In this document: in pieces, positions 45,191 to 57,556 of the stretch
Layout: each line of letters begins with the position of its first letter
Position numbering within the stretch: the stretch's first letter is position 1
Assembly: GCA_019188255.1 (NCBI GenBank)
Contig: JAETXT010000010.1
Location: forward strand, 3,534,001 to 3,598,000
Reading direction: 5' to 3'
DNA: 64,000 nucleotides
Source of the DNA: Verticillium longisporum
Lineage: Eukaryota > Ascomycota > Sordariomycetes > Glomerellales > Plectosphaerellaceae
Notes under the pieces: model-generated
Told to the model about the DNA's origin: nothing
Databases searched by the model: none
Seen by the model: only the letters and a program-made list of their open reading frames with translations
Translations under genes and position numbers: made by a program

Positions 45191-45810
45191 TTACTGGGCA
45201 TCGGGCTGGCTGAGGATGTACTCGACGGCCTTCTCGACTGCGGGGATTTATTAGCTGAAGCGTTCCCATGTCAAGCTGCACGGCGCGAGGCCAATGCAGC
45301 GCCGAAGAAGAAACGTACCCGAGTGGATACCATCGGCGTCCTTGTCCGGGATCTCAATGCTGAACTCCTCCTCGATGGCCATGACAACCTCAACGGTGTC
45401 GAGGCTGTCGAGGCCGAGATCGTTGGCGAAGTGCGCCGTCGCGTTGATCTGTTGACATTAGCCTCCGTCGACGATATTCCCTCTTCTCCCACATCGATCC
45501 GGCGGCATTCGTTTCCCAATGCGTTCTTCTTCTCCTCCCTTGCGCGGCCTCAACGTTCTTCGGGCTCAGGGGGTACCCACGTTCTTGGGGTCGTTGACCT
45601 TGTCGAATCCGGCGAGCAGGGTGCTGATCCTCGTGGCATCCTCCTCCTTGCGCAGGGCGCCACAGGCCGAGTCCATCCTGATCCCCATGGGGCTCCACGC
45701 CACGGCGAGGCGGGGGTGACGGTCTGGCGGAGGACGGGGGCGCGCATGGCGGCAGGGCGGGCGACGCGCGCAGCAGCGCTGGCGGAGCGAAGGATGGCGG
45801 TGCGGAACAT
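45191..45810 (-). CDS. Mitochondrial acyl carrier protein (complex I subunit NDUFAB1/ACP), frame break in the presequence
   Basis: Exons 45810-45581, 45448-45319 and 45237-45191 (TAA). The start [20 protein letters not shown] is an arginine/alanine-rich mitochondrial presequence. The mature protein has FDKVNDPKN, then [20 protein letters not shown], in which the serine of DSL takes 4'-phosphopantetheine, and [20 protein letters not shown]. Introns are GTGGGT...CAG and GTACGT...CAG. The presequence and the mature part are in different frames. One extra base in the G5 run at 45712-45716 (C5 on the coding strand) joins them to about 135 residues. Role: acyl carrier for mitochondrial fatty-acid/lipoate synthesis and structural subunit of complex I. 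It shares a promoter with the NDUFS8 gene. Confidence 0.88.
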
Positions 45811-46228
45811 TTTGAGGGAGGGTATCTCGAGATGTGGAATGGTAGGAGGTCGTGGATGGATGGGCGGCGGATGAATCGGGTGGAGGCGATGGATGGCGAT
45901 GACAACGCGGGCGACTGGAGCTTGGAGCTTGTTCGAATGATGATAAATTCTTCGCCCAGGCCAGTCGAGGTCACCCAAGTCACGTGCAGCTCACCACCTA
46001 TTGCCGGAGCAGCAGCTCCCCAAAAGCTATCACGTGATCCAATCGACCGGCCCCCGCCAGCCAATCAATCCCCGGTAGTTGTAATCCCGCAAAAGAATCC
46101 AGCCAACAATCCATCACGTCGAGCAACCACCACAAGCTCGCCTCCCTCTCCCGACTTCACCACCCTCAACCCCTCCCATTGGCGTCCGAATCTCCCCTCC
46201 TCCGGCGTCCTACCGACTATACAACACA
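45811..46228. promoter_or_regulatory. Bidirectional promoter of two complex I genes with CACGTG and CCAAT sites
   Basis: 418 bases between the ATGs of ACP (-) and the 23 kDa subunit (+). Two E-box palindromes CACGTG lie at 45981-45986 and 46031-46036, both preceded by T. CCAAT boxes lie at 46039-46043 and 46061-46065, with a reverse copy (ATTGG) at 46178-46182. CACGTG and CCAAT are known targets of Cbf1/bHLH factors and the HAP complex, and HAP regulates respiratory genes in fungi. Use of these sites here is inferred. Confidence 0.65.
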
Positions 46229-46983
46229 ATGGCGCCGGCAGCTCGACCATTGACCATGTTCGCCGCGACATCGACTCGTGCACTGGCTCGCTCGGCTGCG
46301 GCCAACCCGGCCCTCGCAAACCGACTTCTCGCGGCCGCTACGGTTCGCGGCTACGCCACCCCTTCGGGCCCGCCGCCCAAGAACTTCCGTCAGGCGCCTT
46401 ACCTGCGATGGAACGAGGAGAAGGAGAGCACTCTGGACCGCATGGGACGTTACTTCCTCCTGACCGAGATGTTCCGCGGCATGTACGTGCTCATGGAGCA
46501 GTTCTTCCGCCCGCCCTACACCATCTTCTACCCTTTCGAGAAGGTACGCAGCGCGCCATCAATAGGCAAACCGAAATACATTCCAGAGTATCCTCGAGAC
46601 TAACGTCAAAGTAGGGTCCCATCTCCCCCCGGTTCCGCGGTGAGCACGCCCTCCGCCGGTACCCCTCGGGCGAGGAGCGCTGCATCGCCTGCAAGCTCTG
46701 CGAGGCCGTCTGCCCGGCGCAGGCCATCACCATCGAGGCCGAGGAGCGCGCCGACGGCTCCCGCCGCACGACCCGCTACGACATTGACATGACAAAGTGC
46801 ATCTACTGCGGCTTCTGCCAGGAGTCGTGCCCCGTCGACGCCATCGTCGAGAGCCCCAACGCCGAGTACGCCACCGAGACTCGCGAGGAGCTGCTGTACA
46901 ACAAGGAGAAGCTGCTGAGCAACGGTGATAAGTGGGAGCCTGAGCTGGCTGCCGTCATCCGCGCCGACTCGCCCTACCGGTAA
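46229..46983 (+). CDS. NADH:ubiquinone oxidoreductase 23 kDa Fe-S subunit (NDUFS8/TYKY)
   Basis: Two exons, 46229-46543 and 46615-46983 (TAA), join in phase to 227 residues, the normal length. A mitochondrial presequence ([20 protein letters not shown]) precedes the mature protein. Two ferredoxin-type motifs each bind a 4Fe-4S cluster: [12 protein letters not shown] and [12 protein letters not shown]. The conserved [20 protein letters not shown] block spans the intron (GTACGC...TAG). Role: core subunit carrying clusters N6a and N6b in the electron path of complex I to ubiquinone. An internal ATG (MFAATST) could serve as an alternative start of the same presequence. Confidence 0.97.
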
Positions 46984-49900
46984 AATGGTGCTTGTTAGAG
47001 AGCGTGGTGTCGCTGGGGGAATACTCGGCTTGTAGGTGGACGGGATGGAGGCAAAGAGACAGATGGGCATGTGCCCCGGCACGGAAAGAGAATGACGTGG
47101 AGCTGAGGATGGCTACGAAACTGAGCCGTGTATACAGCTAGAGCGAGGCGTGTGTACATATCATCTTTTTTTTTTGTTTCTGACGGCGCGAGGAATACAC
47201 TGGTTGCAGTTCGCCCATGGCCTCGATGAATGCCGTGTATGGTCATGTGGTCACTCTACATACAAAGGCGTCGATATGCACCTCGACAAGTCGGAGGAGA
47301 CGAATGGCGATGGAAACGATACAACAACCTCTGCTCTGCCACGACATGGAGCACGACGTCGGTAACCCTTGGAAATACGGTACAAACAGAGACGGCCACG
47401 GCTGATGAAACGATCACGCTGCCACTCGATTCGCAGCCTCGTTTTTATAGCCCAAAGCTCATGCGTAAACCGTAGCGAGGTTTCATATCCTCAATACATC
47501 AGAAGCCCCAGAGAGGGCAAGATTGAATGGCGGCGGTGTTGAGACGCGGGGAAGCAAACCGAATATTCTCTTTCATGTGCTGCCCCTTCGTGCCAGATGG
47601 GCGAGCGGGACCGAAAAGTTACCTGGATTCCTCGCAAAAGGCTGATGAATGGAGTATCACAGCTGGCTAGATACATCGCTCTCAGCCCGCGAGCTCTGGC
47701 CATGAGGCCGCTGCTGTGTTGTCTATTTCCATGGTCCTGTACAGGCTCCGTTTGGAGGCCTTCTCGACTTCGTCACATGTGTACGACACAAGACCCCAGA
47801 GCTTGATGGCGCATGATCCGCGTCCGTCAATAGGGCCTGGAAGATAACGCTCTGTCATCTCTGATCAGAATGTCAGCTTCTACAGCCTGAACATCTGCCT
47901 CGGCTTGTGGGTATCGGTGTCAGTCAAGCATCTCTTGTCGGCTGTCAAGCTCCATTTTGAGTACGATTGTTGTTAAAATCTGCCAGGTGTTCCTTCGCAT
48001 TCCCTTGTCTTCGGAACCTGTCCCTGACTTGTACTCAGCCTGAGTTGGGTAAAAGGCTTGCTTGCCATGCCTGCAGCTGGATGATCGCGCTTCTGGAGCA
48101 GGCCCCTGCGATGACTGTTGCTTTGCTTGCTTTCATTTCAGGGTCTGCAAGCTCAGACCTTCAGGCCTAGCTAAATCGGTATCAGCTGTCAATTGTCGGT
48201 TCGGGCTTGTTGAGCGGTGATGTTAGGGTGACTGTTTTCGATTCAGCCTTGCCCGTCATCACGTTGAATAATTCCGTTCCGCACTGTTGGGATCGGGTCG
48301 ACAATCGAAAGGCTAGATGATCGGCTTGAGCATCAAGACCATCCAATTCCCGAGCGGCTGAGCATCCTCCAACATGTTTGCCTTTCATGTGTCTGATTAT
48401 TTCTTGCTCCTTGGTCTCGCTCGGTGTCGCTTCTCAGCCCATCCTTATCAGACCGGTGATGTTCTGACTCAGGAGATGGTTCCATTGGTCTGCCGTCGTC
48501 ATCCGTGCACGAGACTGGTAGCATCAACCATGAATGCGATGCAACATTAATGGAATTACGGCCTTACATCCAGCCGCCCTCCGAGTCAACAGCCAACCGA
48601 CCACAGCATCTGTTTCCCAAATTTATGTCTCAGACGCATTGGCATGCTTTTCTTTGCTCCGAGGTTAGGATTTTGCAGCATTTATATGAGAACCATTTAT
48701 TTACAAAAATTGCCGAAAGGACCCATGTCGAATTAGCGTTCGCCAAATCTCCAACAGACATTTGGATGCCGCTTAATCAGCTAGGAAACCCCTTATCGGT
48801 GAAGCAGGCCGAGCAGCGCCACCACCAAAGGCGTTGAAGCCCGAAACAATAATTTGACGCCAACATATCCAGATGCTGGGAGGGGGGCACGGGCTTCCCA
48901 GGCGCCCGCCGCCCATTGTAGTGAAGGTGTTCATATATGAGGTAGCCATGAAGGCATTGTGCCGCATGTCAAGTAAGTGAGATAACTAGGTTGACATAGT
49001 GACGCGAACACCAGGCGAAGGAACACAAACCCAATCGATCACTTCACATCATGACCCGAGCCGGAAGCTTTGACGGCGGCCGTGACGATGTGCACGCTGG
49101 AACTGCTATTCTCGGCCGAGCATCATTCGCACTGCTCTGCAGTTTTCAGACGCCCCTGCCTGGCATTGAGTTCAAGACTATCCATAAATAGGTCGTCTTC
49201 CATATTAGAAAGCAGGTGCGCCAGAAGTATGACCTGCCTCGTTGTGACAGAAACGCGTGGATACATGGAAGATTCGATTCAAAGGCTAACTGGAAGCAGT
49301 GCACGGAGATTCATCGCAGGCAAACTGAAGGTTCATCAACCCTCAGAACAGCCCACCAAATCACCCCTAGCCCTGGCCATTCGCGCTATCCCAGGGACAT
49401 CTCGCATCAGAATAAGGTTTGGTAGTCAGTCGCCAGTCCACATTCGAACAACCCCTGTTCAGAAACACGTTGCCTCCTGTCCCGGCCGAGTAAGGTATGT
49501 CAGACCACAGCTGAGCTCTCTGGGCAAGGGTCCAAAGTAACACACAGTGACTGAGGGTCATGTCCGTGGTCACTGCAGTCCCACGGCTTTGAGAACAATC
49601 GATTGAAGCAACAACGCGCGGCACCATTCGCCACGGACGGTTTCCAATTCCCTTGGCATGTTGACACAGGTCTTCTGTCACAGAGCGACCTGTCCATCGA
49701 CCACCGTCCAAATGGAGTTGAACCAGGTCTCCATTGAGTTAACGAGCCGTTCGACAAGATGGTGGCCATCATACTGTATGGCTATGAAGCCCCTGCTACC
49801 TATCATTTCTCATGGAGTACCGTCTCTCGTTATTCTTGGCTGAATCGGCAGTCGGCATGTATCCAGGTTCTTTGTCGGATCCTTCCAGGAACCCAGTTCA

Positions 49901-50739
49901 AACGCATCTCCGAGAATGCTGTTCATCCAGTACATCAGATGGGCTACTACAGCGCCTCGATGAGGGTACCATCGGACGCTTCTACCATCGTTCAATAACA
50001 GGTAGATCTGCTGCCATCAAGACGTCCCCAAGGCGGCAAATATCGCTGCCTTTCCTTGCCCGTTGCAATGTGACCGTCGCATGGCAAATGGCTACCATGT
50101 ACGCATGTTCCGCATCCCCCTAGAAACCTCGTTATACGTACGTATAGGGCCACCGGTCCAAATCCTCAGCGAAAGCCTCCCGCGTATACGCAAAGTCTAA
50201 CCTGACCCTTGTTACCCGCTGGACCCCCGCCCACGCTTGGCTCAAAGAAGTAGGTAATCCCTTCTCATCGAACCGCTAAGAAGCGACCAGGCACTTGAAG
50301 TCGAGCCCGTTGAAGACTGGGGATTCGCTGTACCCCTGGCGTCTAGACCGCAGCGGCTGGTGTACATGTATCATGTATAGCTGATCCAAGGGCGACGGAT
50401 GACGGACGAACGTCGGGGTCAGTGCTCTACAGAAGACTTCGTGTCAGAGCCTCTAGATGTCAGGCCCCCTGGTTGTTGCAGTGATTTTCCGGACCCTTTT
50501 AAAGATTTGAGGATGAGAAATCTTCCGAATGGAGCTCCTTTGTGAGCATAACGAGAAACTGCTTGATGAAAAGCCAGCTGAATCCCCTGGCTTTCGGGTG
50601 GCGTTCGCAATGTAGCCAGATTTGTCTGCTCAACGTCTTTCCTTGTGTCGCCTCTTACTCTTTCTGGTATTTCATATTGTTTCATCGACGAGGCTCGAAG
50701 TCCAACTATCTCTGCATTGGTCGTGGCGTTATCAGTAAT
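46984..50739. other. Intergenic region of about 3.75 kb
   Basis: No frame has recognisable domains, and none of the ORFs up to 156 codons shows splice or codon support. Base composition is more even (less GC-rich) than in the coding areas. A decayed mobile element is possible but not supported by terminal repeats that I can see. The right end must hold the chitinase promoter. Confidence 0.45.
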
Positions 50740-52305
50740 ATGCTTACGACGTTTCTGAAAGCTGTCATAGCCGTGGCGGTCATAGCAAGCCCCGTCCTTG
50801 CAAAGACCTCTGGCGGACTCAACATCTACTGGGGCCAGTTTGGCGACCAGACCGATCGGTTAGCCAGCTACTGCGATGTGACTGGCGTCACCTCCGTCAC
50901 GCTGTCTTTTGTCAACAAGTCACCAAGATATGGCAACGGATATCCTGGGATCAACTTTGCTGGCCATTGTGGTGCCCATTGCGGTGATGAGGAGTTCTAC
51001 GTTTACCCGGCCAACGGTGGCAACACGGCACTCATCATGAACTGCGACACGATCAAGCAGGACATCCGATACTGCCAAAGCAAGGGCAAGAGAATCATAC
51101 TGTCGGTCGGCGGACACTGCAAAAGCGCGCCGTGTGGTTATGATGTGCTAGAAGAAGACGAGGCCGAGGCCTTCGCCAAGCAGCTTCACTCCATCTTTGG
51201 TCCTTATGATCCCGGTTTCGACGGTCCTCGACCCTTCGACATTGACGAGAATGGTCGGGTTGCTGTGGATGGGCTCGACTTTGATATTGAATTCAAGTAT
51301 GGTAAGTCTCCAACGCTCAGAGAACTTCTGCGTCAAGTCCACGGGCTAAACCAGCGTCAACAGACAACCAAGCACCCTACATCAGGATGGTGGATGTTCT
51401 CCGGACTCTCAATCCTAGCTACTACATATCCGTGGCTCCCCAATGTCCTACCGGTGACGGATACTTTCAGCTGAAAGAACTCGTTTACGGCGCTCGCTTC
51501 GACGCGTTCTTCGTTCAGTTCTACAATAACCCCGGCTGCCAGGCCTCCGATAATATCACTTCTCTCTACGAAACATGGTCGACCGTTCTATCGGAGACCA
51601 GGTACAACGGCGAAGCCGAGTTGTTTGTAGGCGTACTGTCAGATCCCCTGGCAGGCGGTAGCGGCTATGTCGATTATGCTGCGTTGAGATACATGGTCTG
51701 CCAGCTCAGAGACAAGCGTCGGTTTGGAGGTCTATCCGTATGGGACGCAACCAGGGGCAGTTCAAACAGTGATATCGACGGTAACAACTTCAACGACTAC
51801 GCGGCGCGTGCGTTAGAGTTTGACTGCGACTCGGTGGCCGCCCCGACACCAACCTTCACGAGTCGCCTCACATCCGCGGCAGCGGTTACCTCGTACGCTA
51901 CCTGCTCTTCTCTGACCCCTGGACTTTTTGCTAACGCTTTTCCTTGGTAGTTCCGTCGAGCTAGTGACTAGCACCATGTTCGCTACGATCCTCCACACCA
52001 CGACATCTTGCGGACCCGAGCACTGCGAAACCCAAGTCTTTGCAGAAACAATGCCCCTGTACACGGCCGTCTGTCCCGGCAAGAACGGCATCTTCTTCCA
52101 TCTCCCAAGCCGTGCATCTGATGCTCTCGGTGCGGGCGAGGCCGCCCAAGCGACCCCTGCGGTCACGCCCGTGATTTCCGACCTTGCTGTCGATAAACAG
52201 AACGCACCGCCTATTCAGACAAGCACATCAGATGCTGGAGCTAAACGAGTGGATATCATCAGCGTCATGACAGTGTCGATGATGGTCGCTGGGCTCCTGC
52301 TGTAG
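50740..52305 (+). CDS. Class III (GH18) chitinase with signal peptide and probable GPI anchor
   Basis: Exons 50740-51301, 51364-51892 and 51951-52305 (TAG) join in phase to 481 residues. A signal peptide (MLTTFLKAVIAVAVIASPVLA) is followed by GGLNIYWGQFG, the start of a hevamine-type barrel. The catalytic DxxDxDxE motif is DGLDFDIE (residues 177-184, Glu184 as proton donor), and VGGHCKSAPCG precedes it. The C-terminal part after about residue 345 is Ser/Thr-rich with Cys pairs, and the protein ends in a hydrophobic stretch (MTVSMMVAGLLL) after small residues, as for a GPI signal. Intron 3 has a textbook GCTAAC branch site. Role: hydrolysis of chitin in wall remodelling or attack on other organisms. 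The upstream in-frame extension lacks a signal peptide and is not used. Confidence 0.92.
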
Positions 52306-52758
52306 AGGAAAGGGACCTGTTATTTGGTTTGTTCTACGCGTTGCGCCCTTATTTGTTGGGATCGGAGCCTCAAAAGTGGTCAAAGTATGACTGGGAACCT
52401 TCTTTTTGTGCTAGGTGTGGGAGGTATGTCTCTACTAAAAAAAAGTGATTGGGCATCGCATGATGTCAATGCTAGATGGATGGGTCTTAGGAGGCGTTGG
52501 CGCAGGTTGGGCGGTTCGTAATCTAAAATCTTGCTATTATATGAGTAATGCCGTCAGCTTCGCCATGTTACATGTGAGATGAAGATGGTCGTAAGTTACA
52601 ACATTCATTACGCTTTACTATCTAGCTCGGCATGCAATACCGAACATGTGGTTCAACGCCCGCTATAACATCATGTGCTCCTCTACGTTGGCTCATTTGG
52701 CGCCAAAACAAAACAACCATGCTGTCACTCATATCCATCAAAGTCGTCGCCCAAATCA
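52306..52758. other. Convergent 3' flanks of chitinase and hypothetical gene
   Basis: About 450 bases between converging stop codons. Nothing identified. Confidence 0.5.
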
Positions 52759-54477
52759 TCAGAATGTCTTTTCCCAGGCTCCCCACCAGACACCAATGTT
52801 GGCCGCCACAACAAGGTCTAGCATCTTCATGCCTTCGCTGCTGACGATCAGCTTGCCCAACTTGGCTCGCTTCCCGCGGTTGCCTCCGCCAGCCTTTTCC
52901 CGCCCCAATGCCAACGCGTCGGTATCCCCATCAGCCCCGGTTCCGCGCATGAGCCTGCCAAGATGTCCGGCAATCTCCTGCTTCCGTGCCATGGCTTCTT
53001 CCTTGCCCTGATGGAATAACTCGCGGCCCGGCAGGTTGAACCGCAGCTCGCTCACGTCGGCAGCCCCCATGATCATCGCGGCGGCAGCCTCGATCTGCTC
53101 GGATGCTGTCCCTGGTACAAGAGGGTTGTAGCCGCCCGTACGGCCGGAGAGGGCGTGCCGCAGCTTGACGCTGCGTCCCCCGTTACCGGTGCGGAACTGA
53201 CAGAGGCCGCCCCACGGCGATTCGAACATGTAGCCCTTCGGCCTGAGACCCAATCCAGGTCGTGTGATGGGGGCCGAGTCTAAGTCGACCGAGTTTGTTG
53301 AGGTGGCCGAGGTTGCTGAGACGGTACTCTTGGTGCGCGTGTGGCGGGGCTGCTGTTGCTGCTGGGCGTCCTTGTCGTTCATGGCAGACAATTTCTCACG
53401 GATACCGGCGGTCCACGACTTGGTGTAGGTCATAAAGACGAGGCGTTTGAAGCCTGGTTCGCGGTCATCAGCGCGTGGTGGTGAGGCGGAGGTGCGGCCG
53501 ATGGCGTCGGGGCTTTGACGGCTTGGCATGCCGCGGAACTTTGCGTAGCCGGAAGTCTCGAGTGTGATGTTGATATCCGGCTGAGGGGTATTGGCCTTGC
53601 GTCGTTGGTCTTGTGTCGACAAGCCGGCAGGGTCGTATGAGGTGTAAGAATAGGACTCATCGAGGGACGTCTCGAGCTGAGACGAGGACACGCGGCCGAT
53701 GTTCCACTGGTGGCCCGTGTTGGGATCGCGGCGGATGATATGGAGGGTGTACGGGGTAGCAGTGGTGTTGTGGTACTTGATAGGCGAAGGGGACCGCGAG
53801 CGCGTTCGCTCGCGCGGCCTAGGTGCTGGGCGTTCTGGTAAAGGTGGTAAATTCCGGTCGAGGGGATGACGGCCTTCCACTGGCGATGGAGCTTCTCGCA
53901 CGTCGTCTCGCGCACCTGATGGATCCTCTACGCTGTAGTATGTCCTGCCATCGCCTGTCCATCTGCGCGTGTCGATCTCATCTGTCGCCCGTTGCTGCTT
54001 GGCTTGGAAATTAGCGACAGCTACGCCGCTGTCCCTGACGGGCGACCTGTTGGCCGGTGACTGGTCGCGGGCGGGGGCTATCTGAGCGCCGGCTGGGAGA
54101 GGCTTTCTCTTGATCTGATTGGCGCTGCGGCCACTCTCAATGCTCGACCTTGGGGTGTCGATGCTCCGCGTCGGCGCTTCACCAGGGAGCTCGAGGTGAA
54201 TGTAGTAGAGCGAATTGGCGACATCATGCGACGTGACATTCTTGACTTGAGGTTTTGAAGTGGAGAGGATGACGTCTGAGAGAAAGTATCAGTCTGAGAC
54301 GTGAACGGCTGGTTGGTGGCGGCGTGCTGACGACGCTGGCTCACCTCGGGTGCCCGGCACACGGGAGATGTATAGGGTGAGAGGGTCCTGTTTCTCCTCG
54401 GTTGGGTTGACTGGATACTGAGGAGGATTGGCGGCGAGGAAATTGAGTGAGGCGAGGGAGCGAGCCTCGACGGCCAT
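52759..54477 (-). CDS. Conserved-looking fungal protein of unknown function, 549 residues
   Basis: Two exons, 54477-54345 and 54275-52759 (TGA), join in phase (GTGAGC...CAG). I do not recognise a named domain. The N-terminus (MAVEARSLASLNFLAANPPQ) runs into an ordered-looking segment ending YISRVPGTR-DVILST across the intron, then DVANSLYYIHLELPGE. A long Arg/Ser/Pro-rich middle follows (ERTRSRSPSP). The C-terminal half has ordered blocks: PYTLHIIRRDPNTGHQWNIG, KRLVFMTYTKSWTAG, GYMFESPWGGLCQFRTGNGG, and a hydrophobic end MLDLVVAANIGVWWGAWEK. The mix of low complexity and regular, Trp/Gly-rich strands suggests a folded fungal-specific domain. It contains no membrane anchor apart from the C-terminal hydrophobic stretch. 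The presence of a clean intron and a long open frame supports a real gene. Confidence 0.8.
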
Positions 54478-54740
54478 GGTTGTCGTGTGGCGGCCAGAGA
54501 GAAAGATTGCTGTCGGTGTTCCGTTGGTGTGTTGAGGTGAGATGCAGGGAAAGGACCCTGAGGCTTTAGCTTCCGTCGGTGTTGAGCCTTGGGAGGTTGC
54601 GCAGGCAACTACGAAGACTGCGGACCCAGGCGATGGCGACTGCCGTGTAGATCGGACTTGGCAGTGCGTGAGTGTGAAAGAGGCGGCTCGTGGGGGTCTT
54701 TCGGCAGGATCAGATCGGAGAGGCCAAAGCCTGAAATGAG

Positions 54741-54768
54741 GTGTGTGTGTAAGAGAGAGAGAGAGAGG
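54741..54768. repeat. (GT)n(GA)n microsatellite
   Basis: Five GT units, then AA and about seven GA units. It is similar in kind to the tract at 37530-37566. Confidence 0.8.
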
Positions 54769-55180
54769 TTGAATTGGAGATGCACCGGTCAAAGGTCGTA
54801 AGGCCACGAGCGCAAGGGTGACTGAGCGGCGGGCAGTCGTAACTTATGAACGAGGGGACTAGGGCACGAACAGGGACGATATGAAGAACGAAGGGATACA
54901 ACAGTGAGGTCAGAGAAGTGAAGAAGCACTGCCGATCGGAGACGCCAGCCTTGCATTAAGGTTCGTTGGGTGTGTCGCGGCCGTTATTTCGGGGAAGACG
55001 AAACAACAATGTCAGGGCGGGGCAGTAAAGCAATAGATGATGGGCAATAAAGTCTTGGTGTCGCTTGGGGGGGAGGGGTTGGAGGAGGGGTGCGGGCGCC
55101 CTGGCGAGTCAAGACGTGTCAAAGAGGGGATTGTAAAGATTCGAGTGTCAGGTTCATGTGTATGGCGTATGGTGGTGTAC

Positions 55181-55216
55181 GTCGTCTGGAGTGTCGTCTG
55201 GAGTGTCGTCTGGATT
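55181..55216. repeat. 12-base tandem repeat, three copies
   Basis: Two identical copies of GTCGTCTGGAGT followed by a third with one change. It lies in non-coding DNA. Confidence 0.8.
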
Positions 55217-57556
55217 CCAATCTCTCGTCAAGTGGTCTCTTGGTCTGCTGTTCGTTGACGGCCGTCATGATGGGTCGTGGTGGTTGGGCCGATGGCGAAG
55301 ACGTCGTCAGCTCAGCTGTTGTTCGTTACCTAGCGCGCCTTATAGAGTGGGCAGGCGCAACAGATGCTACCTACCCGACCCCTTTCCCTAATCTGGCGGT
55401 CAGGTCTCCAGGGCATCTGAGAAGGGGCGACGTGGAAAGTGTGGCTGTGCTCATCACGGCCCCCCCTTCTGGCTCCTCCTCTGGCTCCTCGCTTGATAGG
55501 CGGCCATTTGATCAACGTCCCATGGCCTGAAGCCGCCTCCCGAGAAAACAAACATAACCGTGTCGATCAACCCCAGTGATGCTGATGTATTGGGCCAAAA
55601 ATCAGACAAGGTAGGTCCTGGGATGGGCGATCCATTCGTGAGTTGTCTTTGATGCGGTGTCCCGCCTCGCCCCTAACCAGGCCAGGGTTCCCAGGGCTTT
55701 GGGGGGTAGGATATTTCGGGGTCTGAGCAGCCCCTGAAGAACCAACCCTTCGGCCCCTGAAGGACATGACTTTGCGCGCTGAAGGCCCTGAAATTAGGTT
55801 GTCTTTGCCGAGCCAGCGGGTGTCCTGTGCGCATTCGCCTGCACTGCACTGTGCCACGTCATCGCACTCGCCGCGGGTGACGCCCTCAAGCCACACCACA
55901 ATAGTGCAGTGCTACAGTGCCATTTTGATGTTTCTGGCCGGTGCCTAGCAGTCTCAGCCCTAGAACGGCAGCTTAGTGATCCTGTCCTCTCCGCCTTGCC
56001 ATTCATCGTCGTGGGTTCGTCGCTTCTTCATTGCCTCACTCGAAAGGGTCCATCGTCAATCTTTGGTATATCATCTCAGCCGTAATGTACCCACTCATCC
56101 CATCCCCCAATGCGTAGCTGGTTCTATTTCCAGCTACCGTACGCCAGGCCGACGAACCATCAACTTTGTCCGACGTGGCTCGTGGGCTCGCAATGTAAGA
56201 CTTATGACCTCACCCAACGCAGGCCTAGTTCAGACACAGCCCCTGTGTGACTCTCCTTTCATCCTTCACCATCCACGTGACGGAGCGCAATACGGGATCC
56301 GTCACGTTGCCGGCACAGCAGTGGAAGGAAGGCCTTGAAAACCGTCCGCGATTCCCGGATGCCACGCGTCACAAACTACTTCGAACACGACCAACAGGAA
56401 CGAACGGACCTCCGGGCTTGCCGACCTGAGTCCGACCTCCCGTCTGGTTATACATGCCATGCGGCGCGGTCATGCCGAGGATCGACCCCGGCCCCGAGCC
56501 AGAGTGCCTGAGTCGTCAGCCGCCGCACAGAACAGCAATTTTTCACTTGCGAGAAACCCAATCTCGCCAGTCTCGGGGATGTGGGTTGGGCTGGGCAGCC
56601 TGCCAGTGGACTGTGACTCGAAGAAAGCTTTCGGCACTTACAGCTACATAGTAGACTTTCAGCACGCAGAGTTGCTTTGGCTGCCTGATGCCGTTTCATC
56701 TATCTGCCGGCTTGAACGTGACGCAAGCGCAGTCGTCTACAGCCCCGCGAATTGGCGCGCTTTCGCCTACCTGGAACAACCTGCCTCGTGACGAAAAATT
56801 GAGCCGAAGAGTGTTCCCTCGCTACGGCTGCTTCGCCGGCTGGCCATGAGGTAGGTGGAGCCCCATCATTCCGGCCGGCTCTCGATGACCGTAAGGGGGA
56901 GCGGTTGAGGACCATTAGGTCGAAGGCCGACCCGGCCTTTGCCTCCGACCAGAAAACAATCGAAGTTACAACGGCCGCGTATTCGGGTTACATTTCGTGA
57001 CCTGCACTGCCCGGATTATGCCTTGTCCGCTGTCCACTTATGATTCGAACTCCAAACCTAGAGTCCTGTGCTCGCTTGGGTATGTCGTTGCCTCCGTTCT
57101 TTTCTTTTCAAGTTGGTCATGACATGCAGAGGAGATGCCAGAAACACAGTACCACAGCTGCCAGCATGTCGAGAATCGTTAACTCCGGTGTCCTCCTGGT
57201 CGGAACGCGGGCCATGTTTCCCTGCACCAACAGCACTACCTGCCATTGGCTCTGACCATCCCCATCTGGCAAAGCAGCGGGATTGAAATAACGCTAATGC
57301 AATTACTTTTCCACATCCAGATCTACCAAACCCCGGACGGACATGCTTGAATGCAGATCGAGCAAGAAAGTTCACGACTCATCCGGACTCAAGAGTCAGG
57401 GCGTCAGCAAGTTGAGATATTCCGCAACCCAACGGGCTAAGTGATCTAGGATGGCCGGCTGATTTAAAGAGGACGACCGTGTCTGCAACCTCGGAAGTCT
57501 CGAAAGAGATCATAGAATTCCTCTTACGCCGAAATTTGCCGTTGATCTTTCAGACT

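Larger units (their letters stand above)
54478..57556. other. Intergenic region of about 3.1 kb
   Basis: No gene was recognised. It contains a (GT)n(GA)n tract (54741-54768) in the 5' flank of the hypothetical gene and a triple 12-base repeat (55181-55216). Open frames of up to about 145 codons lack domains. The right end is the 5' flank of the broken acyltransferase. Confidence 0.5.

Noticed and set aside
46984..50739. Transposon remnant in the 3.75 kb gap
   Set aside because: I found no terminal repeats, target-site duplication or transposase/reverse-transcriptase motif. It remains only a possibility.
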